From positions 6,523,286-6,587,285 of the forward strand of contig NZ_KB910518.1 of the NCBI RefSeq assembly GCF_000374185.1: a stretch of DNA of 64,000 nucleotides, given 5' to 3'. The notes below the pieces were generated by a model that worked only from the letters and a program-made list of their open reading frames with translations, was not told where the DNA came from and searched no databases. Positions within the stretch are counted from its first letter, which is position 1. Every line of letters starts with the position of its first letter. This document shows, one piece after another, positions 9,559 through 19,381 of this stretch. The stretch is from Paenibacillus sp. HW567 (lineage in GTDB: Bacteria > Bacillota > Bacilli > Paenibacillales > Paenibacillaceae). The translations under genes were made by a program, and so were the position numbers.

Positions 9559-11212
9559 TTTTTACATACTGAAGCTGCTTGACCGGCTGAAGGGCGGGTT
9601 CAGGAGAGCCCACGTGGACTATGAGATGCTGCGCAGCATTCTTCAGGTCAAGCTGACGATGGACGGAAGGCGGACACCGACAGTGCTCTCCGGCGGTGCA
9701 CAGAAAAAAAATCAGGGAACCGAAGGCTCGCCGCTGCGGATACAGTGGATCTATTTATTGCTCGGGTTCATGCTGATCCTGTTCATCGTGCCTGATGGCA
9801 ATTATATGCTGATGATGAGCATGGTGTTTGCGATCTCGATGTTTATAATCGCGACCACCCTGATTTCCGATTTCTCGTCGGTCATGCTCGATTTGCGGGA
9901 CAAGAATATCCTGTTCTCCAAGCCGGTTGACCGCCGGACGCTGAACATGGCCAAGATCATCCATATTCTCATTTATCTGCTCACCTTAACACTGACCTTT
10001 ATGGGGCCCTCGCTGGTGGTTTCTTTGTTTATGCAAGGGGGGGTGTTCTTTCTGATTTATGCGGCGGGAGTCCTGCTTATGGACTGTTTCATACTGGTAG
10101 TTACTGCGCTGCTCTATCTGTTGATCTTAAGGATTTTTGACGGGGAAAAGCTTAAGGATCTCATCAACTATATTCAAATTATTCTATCGGTTGGAACTGT
10201 AGTAGGCTATCAACTGGTTCCGCGCCTCTTCGATAGTACTGATATGGCGGGTACATTCCAGCCCGCCTGGTGGCAATACCTCGTAGCGCCTGTCTGGTTC
10301 GCCGCTCCGTTTGAGGTGCTGATGGGCGGAAGCAGGGGAACGGAGCTGATCGTGCTTGCGGTGCTGGCCCTTGCAGTCCCGGTGGTGCTGCTGCTTGCTT
10401 ATATTAAGCTGATGCCGGTGTTCGAACGGAATCTGCAGAAGCTGTCAGAGCAAGGGGCTGGCGGCAAAGACAGCGGCCGTGTGGCGGGCCGGTTGTCAGA
10501 GCTTTTTTGCCGGAACAAGATCGAGGCCATGTTCTTCCGGTTCACCTGGTCGATGATGAGGAATGAACGTGATTTCAAGCTGAAGGTATACCCGACGATT
10601 GGCTTATCCTTAGTGCTGCCGTTCATCTTTATATTCAACCAGGTATGGAGCGGGGATCTGGCATCGCTGAAGGACTCCAGAGCTTATCTGTTCATTTATT
10701 TCAGCGGTCTGCTGCTGATGACCGTAGTGCAAATGCTGCGTTACTCTGCAAGCTACAAAGGGGCATGGATTTACAGAACCATCCCGCTGCCCGAAACGGC
10801 TCCGGTGTACCGTGGAATGCTCAAGGCTGGGGTGCTGCGGCTCCTGCTCCCGCTGTTTGCCCTGGAAGCGGCTATATTCATCTGGCTCTTCGGTATGCGC
10901 ATACTGCCCGATCTGGCTGCTGTACTGCTGGTATTGCTGCTGTATACGGTGATATGCTTCCGTGTGCTGCCGCAAGCGTTGCCTTTCTCGGAGAAATATG
11001 AGGCCGCGAAGCAAAAGGATTTTCAGGGAAGCGCCTTTGCTCTGTTGTTCATCCTGATCGGACTGGGCGGGCTGCATTTTGCAATCACCCTGTTACCTTC
11101 CGGAGTTTACATCTATCTGGTAATTCTGGTAGCTGCAAATTGGTGGATTTGGCGTAGAAGCTTCCCCGGCAGCGCTTCTCGATCCGGACAAATTCCAACC
11201 CTTCGCGCCTGA
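9551..11212 (+). CDS. ABC-2 type transporter permease
   Basis: A 553-residue membrane protein with roughly a dozen hydrophobic helices in two blocks (about 65-310 and 360-545) separated by a charged loop. It overlaps the upstream ATPase gene by eight bases, and an AAGGTG site lies inside that gene. The length and two-block layout resemble large ABC-2 permeases that pair with one ATPase homodimer. An in-frame upstream ATG at 9509 is less likely because it lacks a spaced ribosome site. The exported substrate is unknown. Confidence 0.82.
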   Translation: MNDFYILKLLDRLKGGFRRAHVDYEMLRSILQVKLTMDGRRTPTVLSGGAQKKNQGTEGSPLRIQWIYLLLGFMLILFIVPDGNYMLMMSMVFAISMFIIATTLISDFSSVMLDLRDKNILFSKPVDRRTLNMAKIIHILIYLLTLTLTFMGPSLVVSLFMQGGVFFLIYAAGVLLMDCFILVVTALLYLLILRIFDGEKLKDLINYIQIILSVGTVVGYQLVPRLFDSTDMAGTFQPAWWQYLVAPVWFAAPFEVLMGGSRGTELIVLAVLALAVPVVLLLAYIKLMPVFERNLQKLSEQGAGGKDSGRVAGRLSELFCRNKIEAMFFRFTWSMMRNERDFKLKVYPTIGLSLVLPFIFIFNQVWSGDLASLKDSRAYLFIYFSGLLLMTVVQMLRYSASYKGAWIYRTIPLPETAPVYRGMLKAGVLRLLLPLFALEAAIFIWLFGMRILPDLAAVLLVLLLYTVICFRVLPQALPFSEKYEAAKQKDFQGSAFALLFILIGLGGLHFAITLLPSGVYIYLVILVAANWWIWRRSFPGSASRSGQIPTLRA

Positions 11213-11445
11213 AGCCGACATGCAAATATGGACATTTTTTGCCGGCCTCAAAAAAGGGGTTCCAGTTCCAGTATTTACTTAGACAGCCTGCTAAATACAA
11301 GGTAGAATACACCTACAGTTAACTTTCAGGGATGGCCTATATTATCTTTATGCACTCTTCCATTTATCTGATATTCGTATATTGATAGTTACTTGAGAAA
11401 CATACAGCAGCGACTATGATAATTTAACCGGTGAAGAGGTCGACT

Positions 11446-13452
11446 ATGGATCAAATGGGAATCCACTATAATTTCTGGATTGTTTTACTATCTTTTATAC
11501 TCTCGGCGGCCGCAGCTTTTTCGGCACTGAGTCTGATTTCACAAATCTCCCATTCCACAGGCAGAGCCAGACTCATATGGCTGCTGTCCGGCGCCTGTGT
11601 GCTTGGCAGCGGGATATGGGCGATCCATTTCGTGGGAATCATGGCGCTGCATCTGCCCTTCAAGGTCAGCTATGACCTGGGCCGGGCTGTGTCGTCGCTG
11701 CTGCTCATTATGCTTGCCTGCTACTTGTCGCTGTGGATCGCTGCTGTTCTCCGTCAAAGGCCGGGGCTTGTAGCCAGCGGGCTTATTCTCGGCAGCGGCA
11801 TTGCTGCCATGCATTATGTTGGAATGTCCTCTATGAAGATGGAAGCGAAGATCCATTATGAGTCGACAACCCAGGTGCTGTCTATTATAGTTGCTTTTTC
11901 AGCCTCATATGTTGGGGTGCTTCTGCTCCGCAAGTTCAAGGATTATACCGGCTTCAGCCGCTGGAAGCTGTATTCCGCGGTGTTCATCGGGCTCGCGGTC
12001 ACCGGGATGCATTATATCAGTCTGAGAACAAGCCATATAGCTTACGATAGTTGGTCCGCTGCGAAGCCCTTTCAGGTAGATACGGATGTTATTTTGCTGA
12101 CAGGGGTTTCACTTGTAACGCTGCTAATGCTCGCAGTGTCCGGCGGCGCGGTCTTCCTGGACCGGCATATGCTGGAGCGGATGGCTTACAATGATCCGCT
12201 CACGGAACTGCCGAACCGGCATGGGCTTGAACGGTATTTCAAGGAAGAATTCTTCGGCAGCAGCTCGGGTGCGGTGTTTTTTGTCGATCTGGACCGCTTT
12301 AAGTCGATCAACGACACGCTGGGTCATGACATCGGGGATATGCTGCTGCAGGAGGTTGCCGAACGCTTGAGATGCTGCATCGGCACGAAAGGGAAGGTAT
12401 TCCGGCTGGGCGGCGATGAATTTCTAATTGCGCTGCCTGAGAGTACCGTGGAGGAAGCCCAGGAAGCGGCGCAGCATATTTTGCAGGAAGTGAAGAAGCC
12501 TTACAACATTGTAGGCAACGAGCTGTATATTACGGCAAGCGTCGGAATCAGCATGAATCCGCTGCATGGGACAGACCGCTCTGCGCTGATGAGGGCGGCC
12601 GACACTGCACTCTACACCTCCAAGGATTCCGGCAAGAATAAATTCAGCATCTTCGATCAGGAAATGAACCGCCACCAGCTTCGTCGGATGTCGCTGGAGA
12701 AGGATTTGCGCAAAGCGCTGGCCCGTTCGGAATTCATGGTTGTCTACCAGCCCAAATGGGATTCGCTGATGAATGTGACGGTTGGACTTGAAGCACTGCT
12801 GCGCTGGAGACACCCGGAGCACGGAATTATTTCACCGGCTGAATTCATCCCCATCGCCGAGGAGACCGGACTGATCGTACCCATTACCTATTGGATGCTG
12901 CATGATGTATGCGGACAGAATATGCTCTGGCATAAGGCAAAGGTGGCGAGTGTTGCCGTCTCCATCAACATGTCAGCCCGAATGTTCGATGGCGGCAGTC
13001 TCTGTGATGTGGTTGAGGAGGCGCTCGTACGCTCGGGTCTGGAGCCGCATTTCCTCGAACTGGAGATTACAGAGTCCATTGCGATGAATAATATGGAAGA
13101 GACGGTAGCCCAGCTCTCCAAGCTGCGGAATCTTGGGGTCCGGGTGTCGCTGGATGACTTCGGAACCGGGTTCTCTTCACTCGGCAATCTGGATGAAATT
13201 CCGGTGAATACGCTGAAGATTGACCAGGTGTTCATCCGCAAGAGTAAGATGCACTCCAAAAAAGCGATTATCAGCAATATCATCGCCATTGCCAGCAATC
13301 TCAACATGGAGGTTGTCGCCGAAGGCGTGGAAACAACGGAACAGATTGAGCTGCTGCAATCGCTGGGCTGCCGGGTAATGCAGGGCTTTTATTACGGCAG
13401 GCCGATGCCTGTCAGCGAGCTGGGGCAATGGTTCAGCGAGAATACAGCGTAA
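11446..13452 (+). CDS. MHYT-GGDEF-EAL cyclic-di-GMP protein
   Basis: A 668-residue integral membrane signalling protein. The sensor is an MHYT domain: repeated membrane helices carry IHFVG (about 60), AMHYVGM (about 121) and GMHY (about 187), thought in this family to bind copper and sense small gases. GGDEF is intact at 322-326 and EAL at 449-451, with ITES and DDFGTGFSS. No RxxD inhibitory site is seen before GGDEF. The start is the ATG at 11446, seven bases after AGAGG; a GTG at 11431 would overlap that ribosome site. It has its own strong terminator. It is the third dual-domain cyclic-di-GMP gene within 13 kb. Confidence 0.92.
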   Translation: MDQMGIHYNFWIVLLSFILSAAAAFSALSLISQISHSTGRARLIWLLSGACVLGSGIWAIHFVGIMALHLPFKVSYDLGRAVSSLLLIMLACYLSLWIAAVLRQRPGLVASGLILGSGIAAMHYVGMSSMKMEAKIHYESTTQVLSIIVAFSASYVGVLLLRKFKDYTGFSRWKLYSAVFIGLAVTGMHYISLRTSHIAYDSWSAAKPFQVDTDVILLTGVSLVTLLMLAVSGGAVFLDRHMLERMAYNDPLTELPNRHGLERYFKEEFFGSSSGAVFFVDLDRFKSINDTLGHDIGDMLLQEVAERLRCCIGTKGKVFRLGGDEFLIALPESTVEEAQEAAQHILQEVKKPYNIVGNELYITASVGISMNPLHGTDRSALMRAADTALYTSKDSGKNKFSIFDQEMNRHQLRRMSLEKDLRKALARSEFMVVYQPKWDSLMNVTVGLEALLRWRHPEHGIISPAEFIPIAEETGLIVPITYWMLHDVCGQNMLWHKAKVASVAVSINMSARMFDGGSLCDVVEEALVRSGLEPHFLELEITESIAMNNMEETVAQLSKLRNLGVRVSLDDFGTGFSSLGNLDEIPVNTLKIDQVFIRKSKMHSKKAIISNIIAIASNLNMEVVAEGVETTEQIELLQSLGCRVMQGFYYGRPMPVSELGQWFSENTA

Positions 13453-13479
13453 TTGGATACATAAATATAAATTCAAAAC

Positions 13480-13517
13480 GGCTATGCTGTCCGGTTAAGG
13501 ACAGCGTAGCCTTTTTT
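13480..13517 (+). terminator. Rho-independent terminator after MHYT-GGDEF-EAL gene
   Basis: Perfect 13-bp arms, GGCTATGCTGTCC and a near mirror, loop GGTTAA, then six T. Confidence 0.92.
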
Positions 13518-13633
13518 ACGTCTTGGGCTAAGGACTCTGCCTGAGTTCGAAGGAAGCAAATGGAGTGTTGGTTCATTGGCAATTCAATTTCCTTTATAAT
13601 TAAAAGAAGGGAATTTAAGGGTTTGTATAGAAT

Positions 13634-13666
13634 GTATTGAACTTGACATAAAAAGGAATTCAATAC
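13634..13666. promoter_or_regulatory. Palindrome spanning a TTGACA hexamer upstream of MFS gene
   Basis: GTATTGAA and TTCAATAC arms flank 17 bases that include TTGACA (13643-13648). A matching -10 is not convincing. It may be an operator for the MFS gene 20 bases downstream. Confidence 0.3.
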
Positions 13667-13686
13667 TCAGATCAGGGGGGATCTAT

Positions 13687-14976
13687 TTGATCAAGCGTTC
13701 ATTTTATTATCTGTGGGGGTCTCAGACGATCTCGAATATCGCAGATATCATCTACATTTTGAGTATAACGGTGCTGGTGTTCAGTTCAACTAATTCTCTA
13801 ATGCAGACCACTTTAATTCCGTTGTTCCGTTTGTCTGCCCAAGTGGTTAGCGGGCTGGTTGCACCTATCATTCTCAGCCGGTTCAGGCTCACGCGGATTT
13901 TGCTGTTCTCCCAGCTTGGGCAGTTTGTCATTTTTACACTGCTGCTGCTTTACTTGTGGACCACGCCTGGGCGAGGGGCGTTTCCTCTTATTTTTATAAT
14001 GGTGTTTGGCATGTCATTTCTGGATGGGTGGACTAACCCGGCACGAAATGCGCTTGTTCCCCGCTTGGCAACCGGCGAGGGGCTCATGCGTGCGAATGGT
14101 TTGGTGGCAGTTAGTGATCAAGTCGTTAGATGTGCAGGATGGGCACTCAGCGGGATTATTGTAGCCTGGATCGGTTCACTGAATACGCTATTGATTGCAT
14201 CCTGTTGTTACATTGTGGCGGCGATTGTCACTTCATTCATTCGCGATCCGCTGGATCAACAGGAATCAGGCCCCGAATCTCCAATCCCCGCTGCCCGTCC
14301 GCCAGCAGCCGAATCTAAGGGCTCTTATTGGAAAGAGCTTGGTGAAGGGTGGCAGATCATTTGGCACAACCGCCGCATCCGTTCTCTGATGATCGTGGAC
14401 AGTATAGACACCATTGGGGGAACCTCCTGGCTCGGTGCGTTCATTCTGGCGTATGTAACTCAGGTGCTGCATAAGGATGCAAGCTGGTGGGGGTTTATGA
14501 ATGCCTCCTTTTTCTCCGGTACCATTCTGGGCGGGCTGGTTGTTGTCGGCTTGGTCAAACGGCTGCAAAAGAACAGTTACTTGTACATGCTGGGAGCATT
14601 GCTCGTGTATGTGCTGATTACAGCAGTGTTCGCTCTCAATACGATACCGGCTGCTGCACTTGTTCTTTTTGCCGTTTCAGGATTACCGGTGCAAATGGCT
14701 GGAATTATTCGCCGTACCCTGCTGCAGACCAGCGCTCCGGCTGCCGGACTCCCAAAAGTGATGGCAGGAATTGATGTGCTTACGAACCTTGCCTTTGGTT
14801 TATCATTGTTGTTCTTGGGTTGGTATGCAGACCGCTTTGGAATGGTTCAGGTGTATCTGCTGGCTGCGGCTATGACGACAATAGCCGTCTTGGTCGGGTG
14901 GTTCTACCGGAGGGATTTTCAGGAGACTAAGCAAGCGGATGAGCCAACCGTCATGAATGCGGGGATTAGAAGCTGA
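13687..14976 (+). CDS. Major facilitator superfamily exporter
   Basis: A 429-residue MFS protein with about twelve membrane helices and a hydrophilic central loop near residues 185-220. The layout resembles macrolide- or drug-type 12-helix exporters found in Firmicutes, but no substrate-specific motif is evident. The start is a TTG at 13687, six to seven bases after a GGGGGG ribosome site; no ATG is better placed. It is monocistronic. The short GC-rich hairpin behind it belongs mainly to the convergent chemoreceptor gene. Confidence 0.85.
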   Translation: MIKRSFYYLWGSQTISNIADIIYILSITVLVFSSTNSLMQTTLIPLFRLSAQVVSGLVAPIILSRFRLTRILLFSQLGQFVIFTLLLLYLWTTPGRGAFPLIFIMVFGMSFLDGWTNPARNALVPRLATGEGLMRANGLVAVSDQVVRCAGWALSGIIVAWIGSLNTLLIASCCYIVAAIVTSFIRDPLDQQESGPESPIPAARPPAAESKGSYWKELGEGWQIIWHNRRIRSLMIVDSIDTIGGTSWLGAFILAYVTQVLHKDASWWGFMNASFFSGTILGGLVVVGLVKRLQKNSYLYMLGALLVYVLITAVFALNTIPAAALVLFAVSGLPVQMAGIIRRTLLQTSAPAAGLPKVMAGIDVLTNLAFGLSLLFLGWYADRFGMVQVYLLAAAMTTIAVLVGWFYRRDFQETKQADEPTVMNAGIRS

Positions 14977-15045
14977 GATTGCTTGAGGCTGGAGCAGAGA
15001 AGCCCTGCAATCTTTCTGGCGGGTGAGGAATGGAAGCTTGGTGAG

Positions 15046-15080
15046 AAAAAAAGGAGCCAGCGGACAAATGACCGCTGGCT
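15046..15080 (-). terminator. Rho-independent terminator of chemoreceptor gene
   Basis: AGCCAGCGG and CCGCTGGCT arms with an eight-base loop. On the minus strand it is followed by CCTTTTTTT. Confidence 0.88.
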
Positions 15081-15087
15081 AGAAATT

Positions 15088-16782
15088 TTAGACCTTGAAA
15101 TTCTCAACCACAACCTGGAGCTTCTCCGCCAGTGAGGAGAGGAAGGCAGCAGAGGATTCGACCTCCTCCATAGCCGCAAGCTGCTCCTGTGAGGAGGCGG
15201 AGAGCGTCGCGGCGCCGTCAGCGGTCTGATTAGAGATAGCAACAATCTTCTGGATCGCTTCAACCAGTCCTTCCGAGATCAGGGCAAGCTCGCGGACCGT
15301 TGCCGAAATTTGCTGGCTTTGTGCAGACATGTCGGAGACGGAAAGCTCAATTGCGGAGAAGGAATAACCCGCGGATCTGATCATTTCCTGACCCTGCTGC
15401 ATCTCATGGGAAGAATGCAGCATCGTTTCTCCAGCTTTATCCATCTGGTTTATAATCAGGCTTACCAATCCGCCGATTTGTCTCGCCGATGCAGAGGAAC
15501 GCTCTGCAAGCTTGCGAATGGAGTTGGCGACAACGGCAAAGCCCCGGCCTTCCTCACCGGCGCGCGCAGCTTCAATAGCGGCATTCAGTGCCAGCAGGTT
15601 GGTCTCTTCCGCGATGCTGGTTATCGTGCCGATAATATTCTCGATTTCCTTGGAGTGGCTGCCCAGCGTTTCAATGATGGCTGATAAATCTTCGATGCTT
15701 CCGCCCACTACGCCCATTTGAGAGGTGGTGGACTCCATCGACTCCCGGCCGGAGCGGGCTTTTTGGGCATTGTCTGCGGCCGTGTTCATTGCACTGTCCG
15801 CGTTGCCGGCTATCTCGGTGATAAAGCGTGACATATCCTGTACAGCCTTGAAGCTTCCCTCAAGGTCATGCAGTTGGGTGTTCGCGCCATCTGCCAGCTC
15901 AATAGTAACGTTCACACTATGCTCACCGGCCCGGTTCGTTTCCTGGGCGCTGGCGGACAGCTCCTGGGACGAAGAGGCGACCAGCATAGAGGTATCATTG
16001 ACCTGGGTAATCAGGTCGCGCAGATTCAGCGTCATCGCGCCAATGTCACGTGCCAGGGTCCCGATCTCATCCTTGCTTGTGAACAGCAGCGGATCGCGGG
16101 TAAGATCTCCCTTGGCAACGGTGTTCACTGAGCTGGACAGCTTGGTCAGCGGACTTACCATCCGGCGAATCAACAGATAGGCGGCAAGGATCGCCACAAC
16201 CAGAATGGAGGCGCCAATAATGAAGGGCTGAACAATGATATCCATCGTCCGTTCCTTGATTAACGGGCCGTCAAAATTGATAGCCATCAAGGCGATAATT
16301 GGTTTTGTAGGATCATGATCCTGGTAAATAGGGCCGTATCCGGTTTTAAGCGAAATCCCTTGGTATGTATAAACCTTGGAATATGCGGAATGCTTCATGG
16401 TAGTTATCATTCTCTTGTCTTCATCCGTGAAGTAGAAGGAATCCCCTGCTTTGTAGCCTCTTTTCTTCAAGTTGGCATCAGCAGCGAGTATTTTTCCATC
16501 CAGAGACAGAATAAAGGCCTCTTTAAAAATAGGCTTATGCCCCACGATCCAGCCTATCCGGTCTTCAACGGCAGCAACCTTGCTGTTGTCTCCGCCGGCC
16601 AGTGCCGATATATCAGCGGGATCAACGAGACCGGTCGTAATATTGGCGCAGCCTACTAACTCGATCCCCGCAGCTTCATCCACTTGATGATATGCAGCAC
16701 GGTATCCGAAGAATCCAATGGAGGACCCGACGAGAAGCAATACGACGAGCATCATCCAGGTTAATTTTGTAGCCAACTTCAT
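15088..16782 (-). CDS. Methyl-accepting chemotaxis protein
   Basis: A 564-residue transmembrane chemoreceptor. The first membrane helix lies near 8-30, followed by an extracellular single-CACHE-like sensor (about 35-190), a second helix near 195-215, HAMP, and a full signalling domain. The hairpin tip phrase EETNLLALNAAIEAARAGE is complete, so coupling to CheA/CheW is expected. The start is taken at the ATG at 16782, which has GGTGG seven to nine bases upstream. The GTG at 16794 is possible and adds four residues. It is monocistronic, and its 3' end converges with the MFS gene. The ligand is unknown. Confidence 0.92.
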   Translation of the reverse strand: MKLATKLTWMMLVVLLLVGSSIGFFGYRAAYHQVDEAAGIELVGCANITTGLVDPADISALAGGDNSKVAAVEDRIGWIVGHKPIFKEAFILSLDGKILAADANLKKRGYKAGDSFYFTDEDKRMITTMKHSAYSKVYTYQGISLKTGYGPIYQDHDPTKPIIALMAINFDGPLIKERTMDIIVQPFIIGASILVVAILAAYLLIRRMVSPLTKLSSSVNTVAKGDLTRDPLLFTSKDEIGTLARDIGAMTLNLRDLITQVNDTSMLVASSSQELSASAQETNRAGEHSVNVTIELADGANTQLHDLEGSFKAVQDMSRFITEIAGNADSAMNTAADNAQKARSGRESMESTTSQMGVVGGSIEDLSAIIETLGSHSKEIENIIGTITSIAEETNLLALNAAIEAARAGEEGRGFAVVANSIRKLAERSSASARQIGGLVSLIINQMDKAGETMLHSSHEMQQGQEMIRSAGYSFSAIELSVSDMSAQSQQISATVRELALISEGLVEAIQKIVAISNQTADGAATLSASSQEQLAAMEEVESSAAFLSSLAEKLQVVVENFKV

Positions 16783-16815
16783 TATTTGCACCACCAGCCT
16801 GATTCTTATTGTTTT

Positions 16816-16836
16816 CAGTGATATCTGCTATCACTG
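16816..16836. promoter_or_regulatory. 21-bp perfect palindrome between chemoreceptor and MarR genes
   Basis: CAGTGATA, TCTGC, TATCACTG. It sits in the divergent intergenic region, about 35 bases upstream of the chemoreceptor start. It is a candidate operator for the adjacent MarR protein or another regulator. Confidence 0.4.
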
Positions 16837-16924
16837 CTGCTACGATTATATATCATGACTGCTGGTAGAGCATTAACGAGAATATAGTATTTTTGTGTCG
16901 AATGGGCGACAAAAGGATTGAATC

Positions 16925-17413
16925 ATGGCCTGCGATAATGGTACGCTGGAAGCAGGATTAACGGACTGGGAGCTGAAAGGGATGTCGCAACAAATTGATC
17001 CGTTGGTAGAGCAGCTAGGATTATCCATGTGGAAGGTTCAGCGCAAAATTACATCGCAAATGTCCCTGCATAAAGAAATCGGCCTAACAGTGCCGCAATT
17101 CGGACTGCTGCGGGTTATTGCTCAGGAGAAAAACGCGCGTGTCATTCAACTGGCTGACAAGCTGGAGGTCAAATCCAGTGCGGTTACCGTTATGCTGGAT
17201 CGTCTTGAGCTGCTGGGCCTCAGCGCACGCGAGCCGGACGAAAATGACCGCAGGGCTGTGATCGTTACTCTTACCGGAAAGGGTCAGGAGTTGCTTGAAG
17301 AAGGGAAACGTCGTTTCTTATTGCTGCTCACCGAGCATTTATCAATTCTGAAGCCGGAGGAGCTGCACAACCTTGCCGACTATTATTTAATGCTTGAGAG
17401 GCAGGAACGTTAA
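16925..17413 (+). CDS. MarR-family transcriptional regulator
   Basis: A 162-residue winged-helix regulator. The recognition region (about 75-110) reads LADKLEVKSSAVTVMLDRLE, followed by the wing EPDENDRRAVIVTLT, a textbook MarR DNA-binding domain. AAAGGATT precedes the ATG. It is divergent from the chemoreceptor gene across a 140-base gap with two palindromic stretches, and convergent with ltaS. MarR proteins usually repress neighbouring genes and themselves and release DNA on binding a ligand; the target here is unproven. Confidence 0.9.
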   Translation: MACDNGTLEAGLTDWELKGMSQQIDPLVEQLGLSMWKVQRKITSQMSLHKEIGLTVPQFGLLRVIAQEKNARVIQLADKLEVKSSAVTVMLDRLELLGLSAREPDENDRRAVIVTLTGKGQELLEEGKRRFLLLLTEHLSILKPEELHNLADYYLMLERQER

Positions 17414-17432
17414 CAGCAGCAGCTTGAACAAT

Positions 17433-17469
17433 AAAAGCCGCGCTCCGTAAATCCGGAACGCGGCTTTTT
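17433..17469. terminator. Bidirectional terminator between MarR gene and ltaS
   Basis: AAAAGCCGCG and CGCGGCTTTT arms with an inner TCC/GGA pairing. The A-run and T-run serve both converging genes. Confidence 0.85.
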
Positions 17470-17485
17470 ATAGTACGCAGAAAGC

Positions 17486-19381
17486 TTATTCTGCTTTTTT
17501 CACCCGATCCGGAAGCTGCATAACGTAGCTGTTCGAGAGCTGGCGCAACCGCAAAGCGCGGTTGTATTCATCCTCGGTTCCGGCTGGCGTCTTGCCGCCG
17601 GCGGCAAGGGTGAACTGTGTGTTATCCTCGAAGCTGTTGCCGGGAATCAGCAGCCCGGAGGTGGCGATGAAGGAGCCGGTTGGCAGATAGTACCGCTGCG
17701 GCAGCAGATTGTAGGACTGGCTCAGCAGGTCCTGACCAAAATGGATATTGTTGTCCATTGATACACCCAGCAGACTGGCCGCAGTAGGCATAATATCCAC
17801 TTCGCCTCCAACATGATCCACTGTCTGCGGCGAAATGGCGCCCTCCGCATGAATGATCAGCGGGATATTGAGCATATCGGGATATTCATAATCATGCCCG
17901 TAGATTTCCGTCATTAATTCCTTGTCATCATGGTCCAGCGAATAAATCGGCAATCCCATATGGTCTCCGTAGACCATGATCAGGCTGTCATCCCATATTC
18001 CATTCGCCTTAAGCTCATCCACGAACTGTCCGAATGCATAGTCGGCATAATTCTGGGCACGGACATAGTCACCGACGAACGTGCCTTCATACCGCTCCGG
18101 CAGCTTCATCTTGTATTTTTCCGCAGGAATGGTAAACGGATGATGGGCAGACATTGAAATGACCTGGGCGTAAAAAGGCTTGCTGTCCGCATCCATTTCC
18201 TTCAGCTTATCTGCGGTTTTGCGGTAGAGCACTTCATCCGAAGGCCCGAAGAAAAACGAATCCTCGTCGCCAAAAAACTTATGATCATAATATTTCTCCC
18301 AGCCAAGCGCGTTGTACAGCTCTCCGCGGTTCCAGAACTCCACATCATTGGTGTGGAAGGTAACGGTCTGGTAGCCGCTATTCTGCAGCAGTCTTGGCAA
18401 ACTTGGCAGTTCTTTGTCTACATAAGACATCGTTGCCGCCCCCTGAGGCGGAATATAGAAGGAAGAGTTGACGACGAACTCGGCGTCCGATGTATTCCCT
18501 TGCCCGACCATCTGATAGAAGTTAGGAAAGTACAGGCTGTTCTTCATCAAGCGGTTGAGGTTCGGCGTAATCTCCTGTCCGTCCACCTTCAGCCCGAGCA
18601 GAAAGTTCTGGAACGACTCCAATTGAACAATAATCAGATTCTTGCCTTTGGCGGCGCCTTGAAGCGGGGAGACAGCGGCAGCGTCCAGTCCCTTCAATTT
18701 GTCGATGGCATCCTGCGTTATTTCGCTGGTATTCACAATCTCCGGTTTGTCATTAGCAAATATCGTGTAGGCCTCATAATTCAAAATGCCCATTTCCTGT
18801 GCCTTCTTGATCTCATTCATGCTGGCCTTGTTGGGCAGGATATTGAACAGGCAAAGCGCCAGCGAGACGGTAAACAGAAGAGTGTGCGAGAGTTTCCCGC
18901 GGTGGTAATTAATGTTATCCTTTTTGTAGGCCCGACCCTTCTTATTCAGGAAAAAGTAGAAGCCCAGAACGATAATGTCGGCAAAAATCAGCAGATAATA
19001 CGGGTCCATCAGCGAGAAGACGCTGTTGCGCACAGCCGTAACCTGATTCACCTGCTCCGCCGCATGATAAGTAACGATGACTCCGTAATACTTGAAGTAC
19101 ATAATGGCGGCAAAAAAGATTGCGGTAACCAGCAAATTGACCGTCATGTAATAGCCTAGCTTCCGCCTGGAGGCAAATCTCTCAATTAGGGCAAACAATG
19201 CCCAGACAAAAGGAATCTCGGTTAACAGCGTTTTCCAGGAAAGTAAATCTCCAAAGATAACGCCCCAGGCCAAAAAGCTCTTTAAAATAAAAAGAATCGA
19301 AAAAAATACGAATGGTTTGAAAAGCCATCTTTTAAATGTTGGGGATGACACAGCTCCGCCTTCTTTCTGGATAATGAACAC
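17486..19381 (-). CDS. ltaS: Lipoteichoic acid synthase family protein
   Basis: A 631-residue polyglycerolphosphate synthase. About five N-terminal membrane helices (residues 15-190) are followed by an extracellular sulfatase-fold domain. The catalytic threonine lies in GQGNTSDAEF, and the metal-site phrases YGDHMG and SAHHPF are present. The enzyme would transfer glycerolphosphate from phosphatidylglycerol to the growing lipoteichoic acid chain outside the membrane. The start is a GTG at 19381 with GGGGA six bases upstream. A GTG at 19351 preceded by AAGG is a fair alternative, 10 residues shorter. Paralogues of this family may act as primases, so the exact role is not certain. Confidence 0.9.
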   Translation of the reverse strand: MFIIQKEGGAVSSPTFKRWLFKPFVFFSILFILKSFLAWGVIFGDLLSWKTLLTEIPFVWALFALIERFASRRKLGYYMTVNLLVTAIFFAAIMYFKYYGVIVTYHAAEQVNQVTAVRNSVFSLMDPYYLLIFADIIVLGFYFFLNKKGRAYKKDNINYHRGKLSHTLLFTVSLALCLFNILPNKASMNEIKKAQEMGILNYEAYTIFANDKPEIVNTSEITQDAIDKLKGLDAAAVSPLQGAAKGKNLIIVQLESFQNFLLGLKVDGQEITPNLNRLMKNSLYFPNFYQMVGQGNTSDAEFVVNSSFYIPPQGAATMSYVDKELPSLPRLLQNSGYQTVTFHTNDVEFWNRGELYNALGWEKYYDHKFFGDEDSFFFGPSDEVLYRKTADKLKEMDADSKPFYAQVISMSAHHPFTIPAEKYKMKLPERYEGTFVGDYVRAQNYADYAFGQFVDELKANGIWDDSLIMVYGDHMGLPIYSLDHDDKELMTEIYGHDYEYPDMLNIPLIIHAEGAISPQTVDHVGGEVDIMPTAASLLGVSMDNNIHFGQDLLSQSYNLLPQRYYLPTGSFIATSGLLIPGNSFEDNTQFTLAAGGKTPAGTEDEYNRALRLRQLSNSYVMQLPDRVKKAE

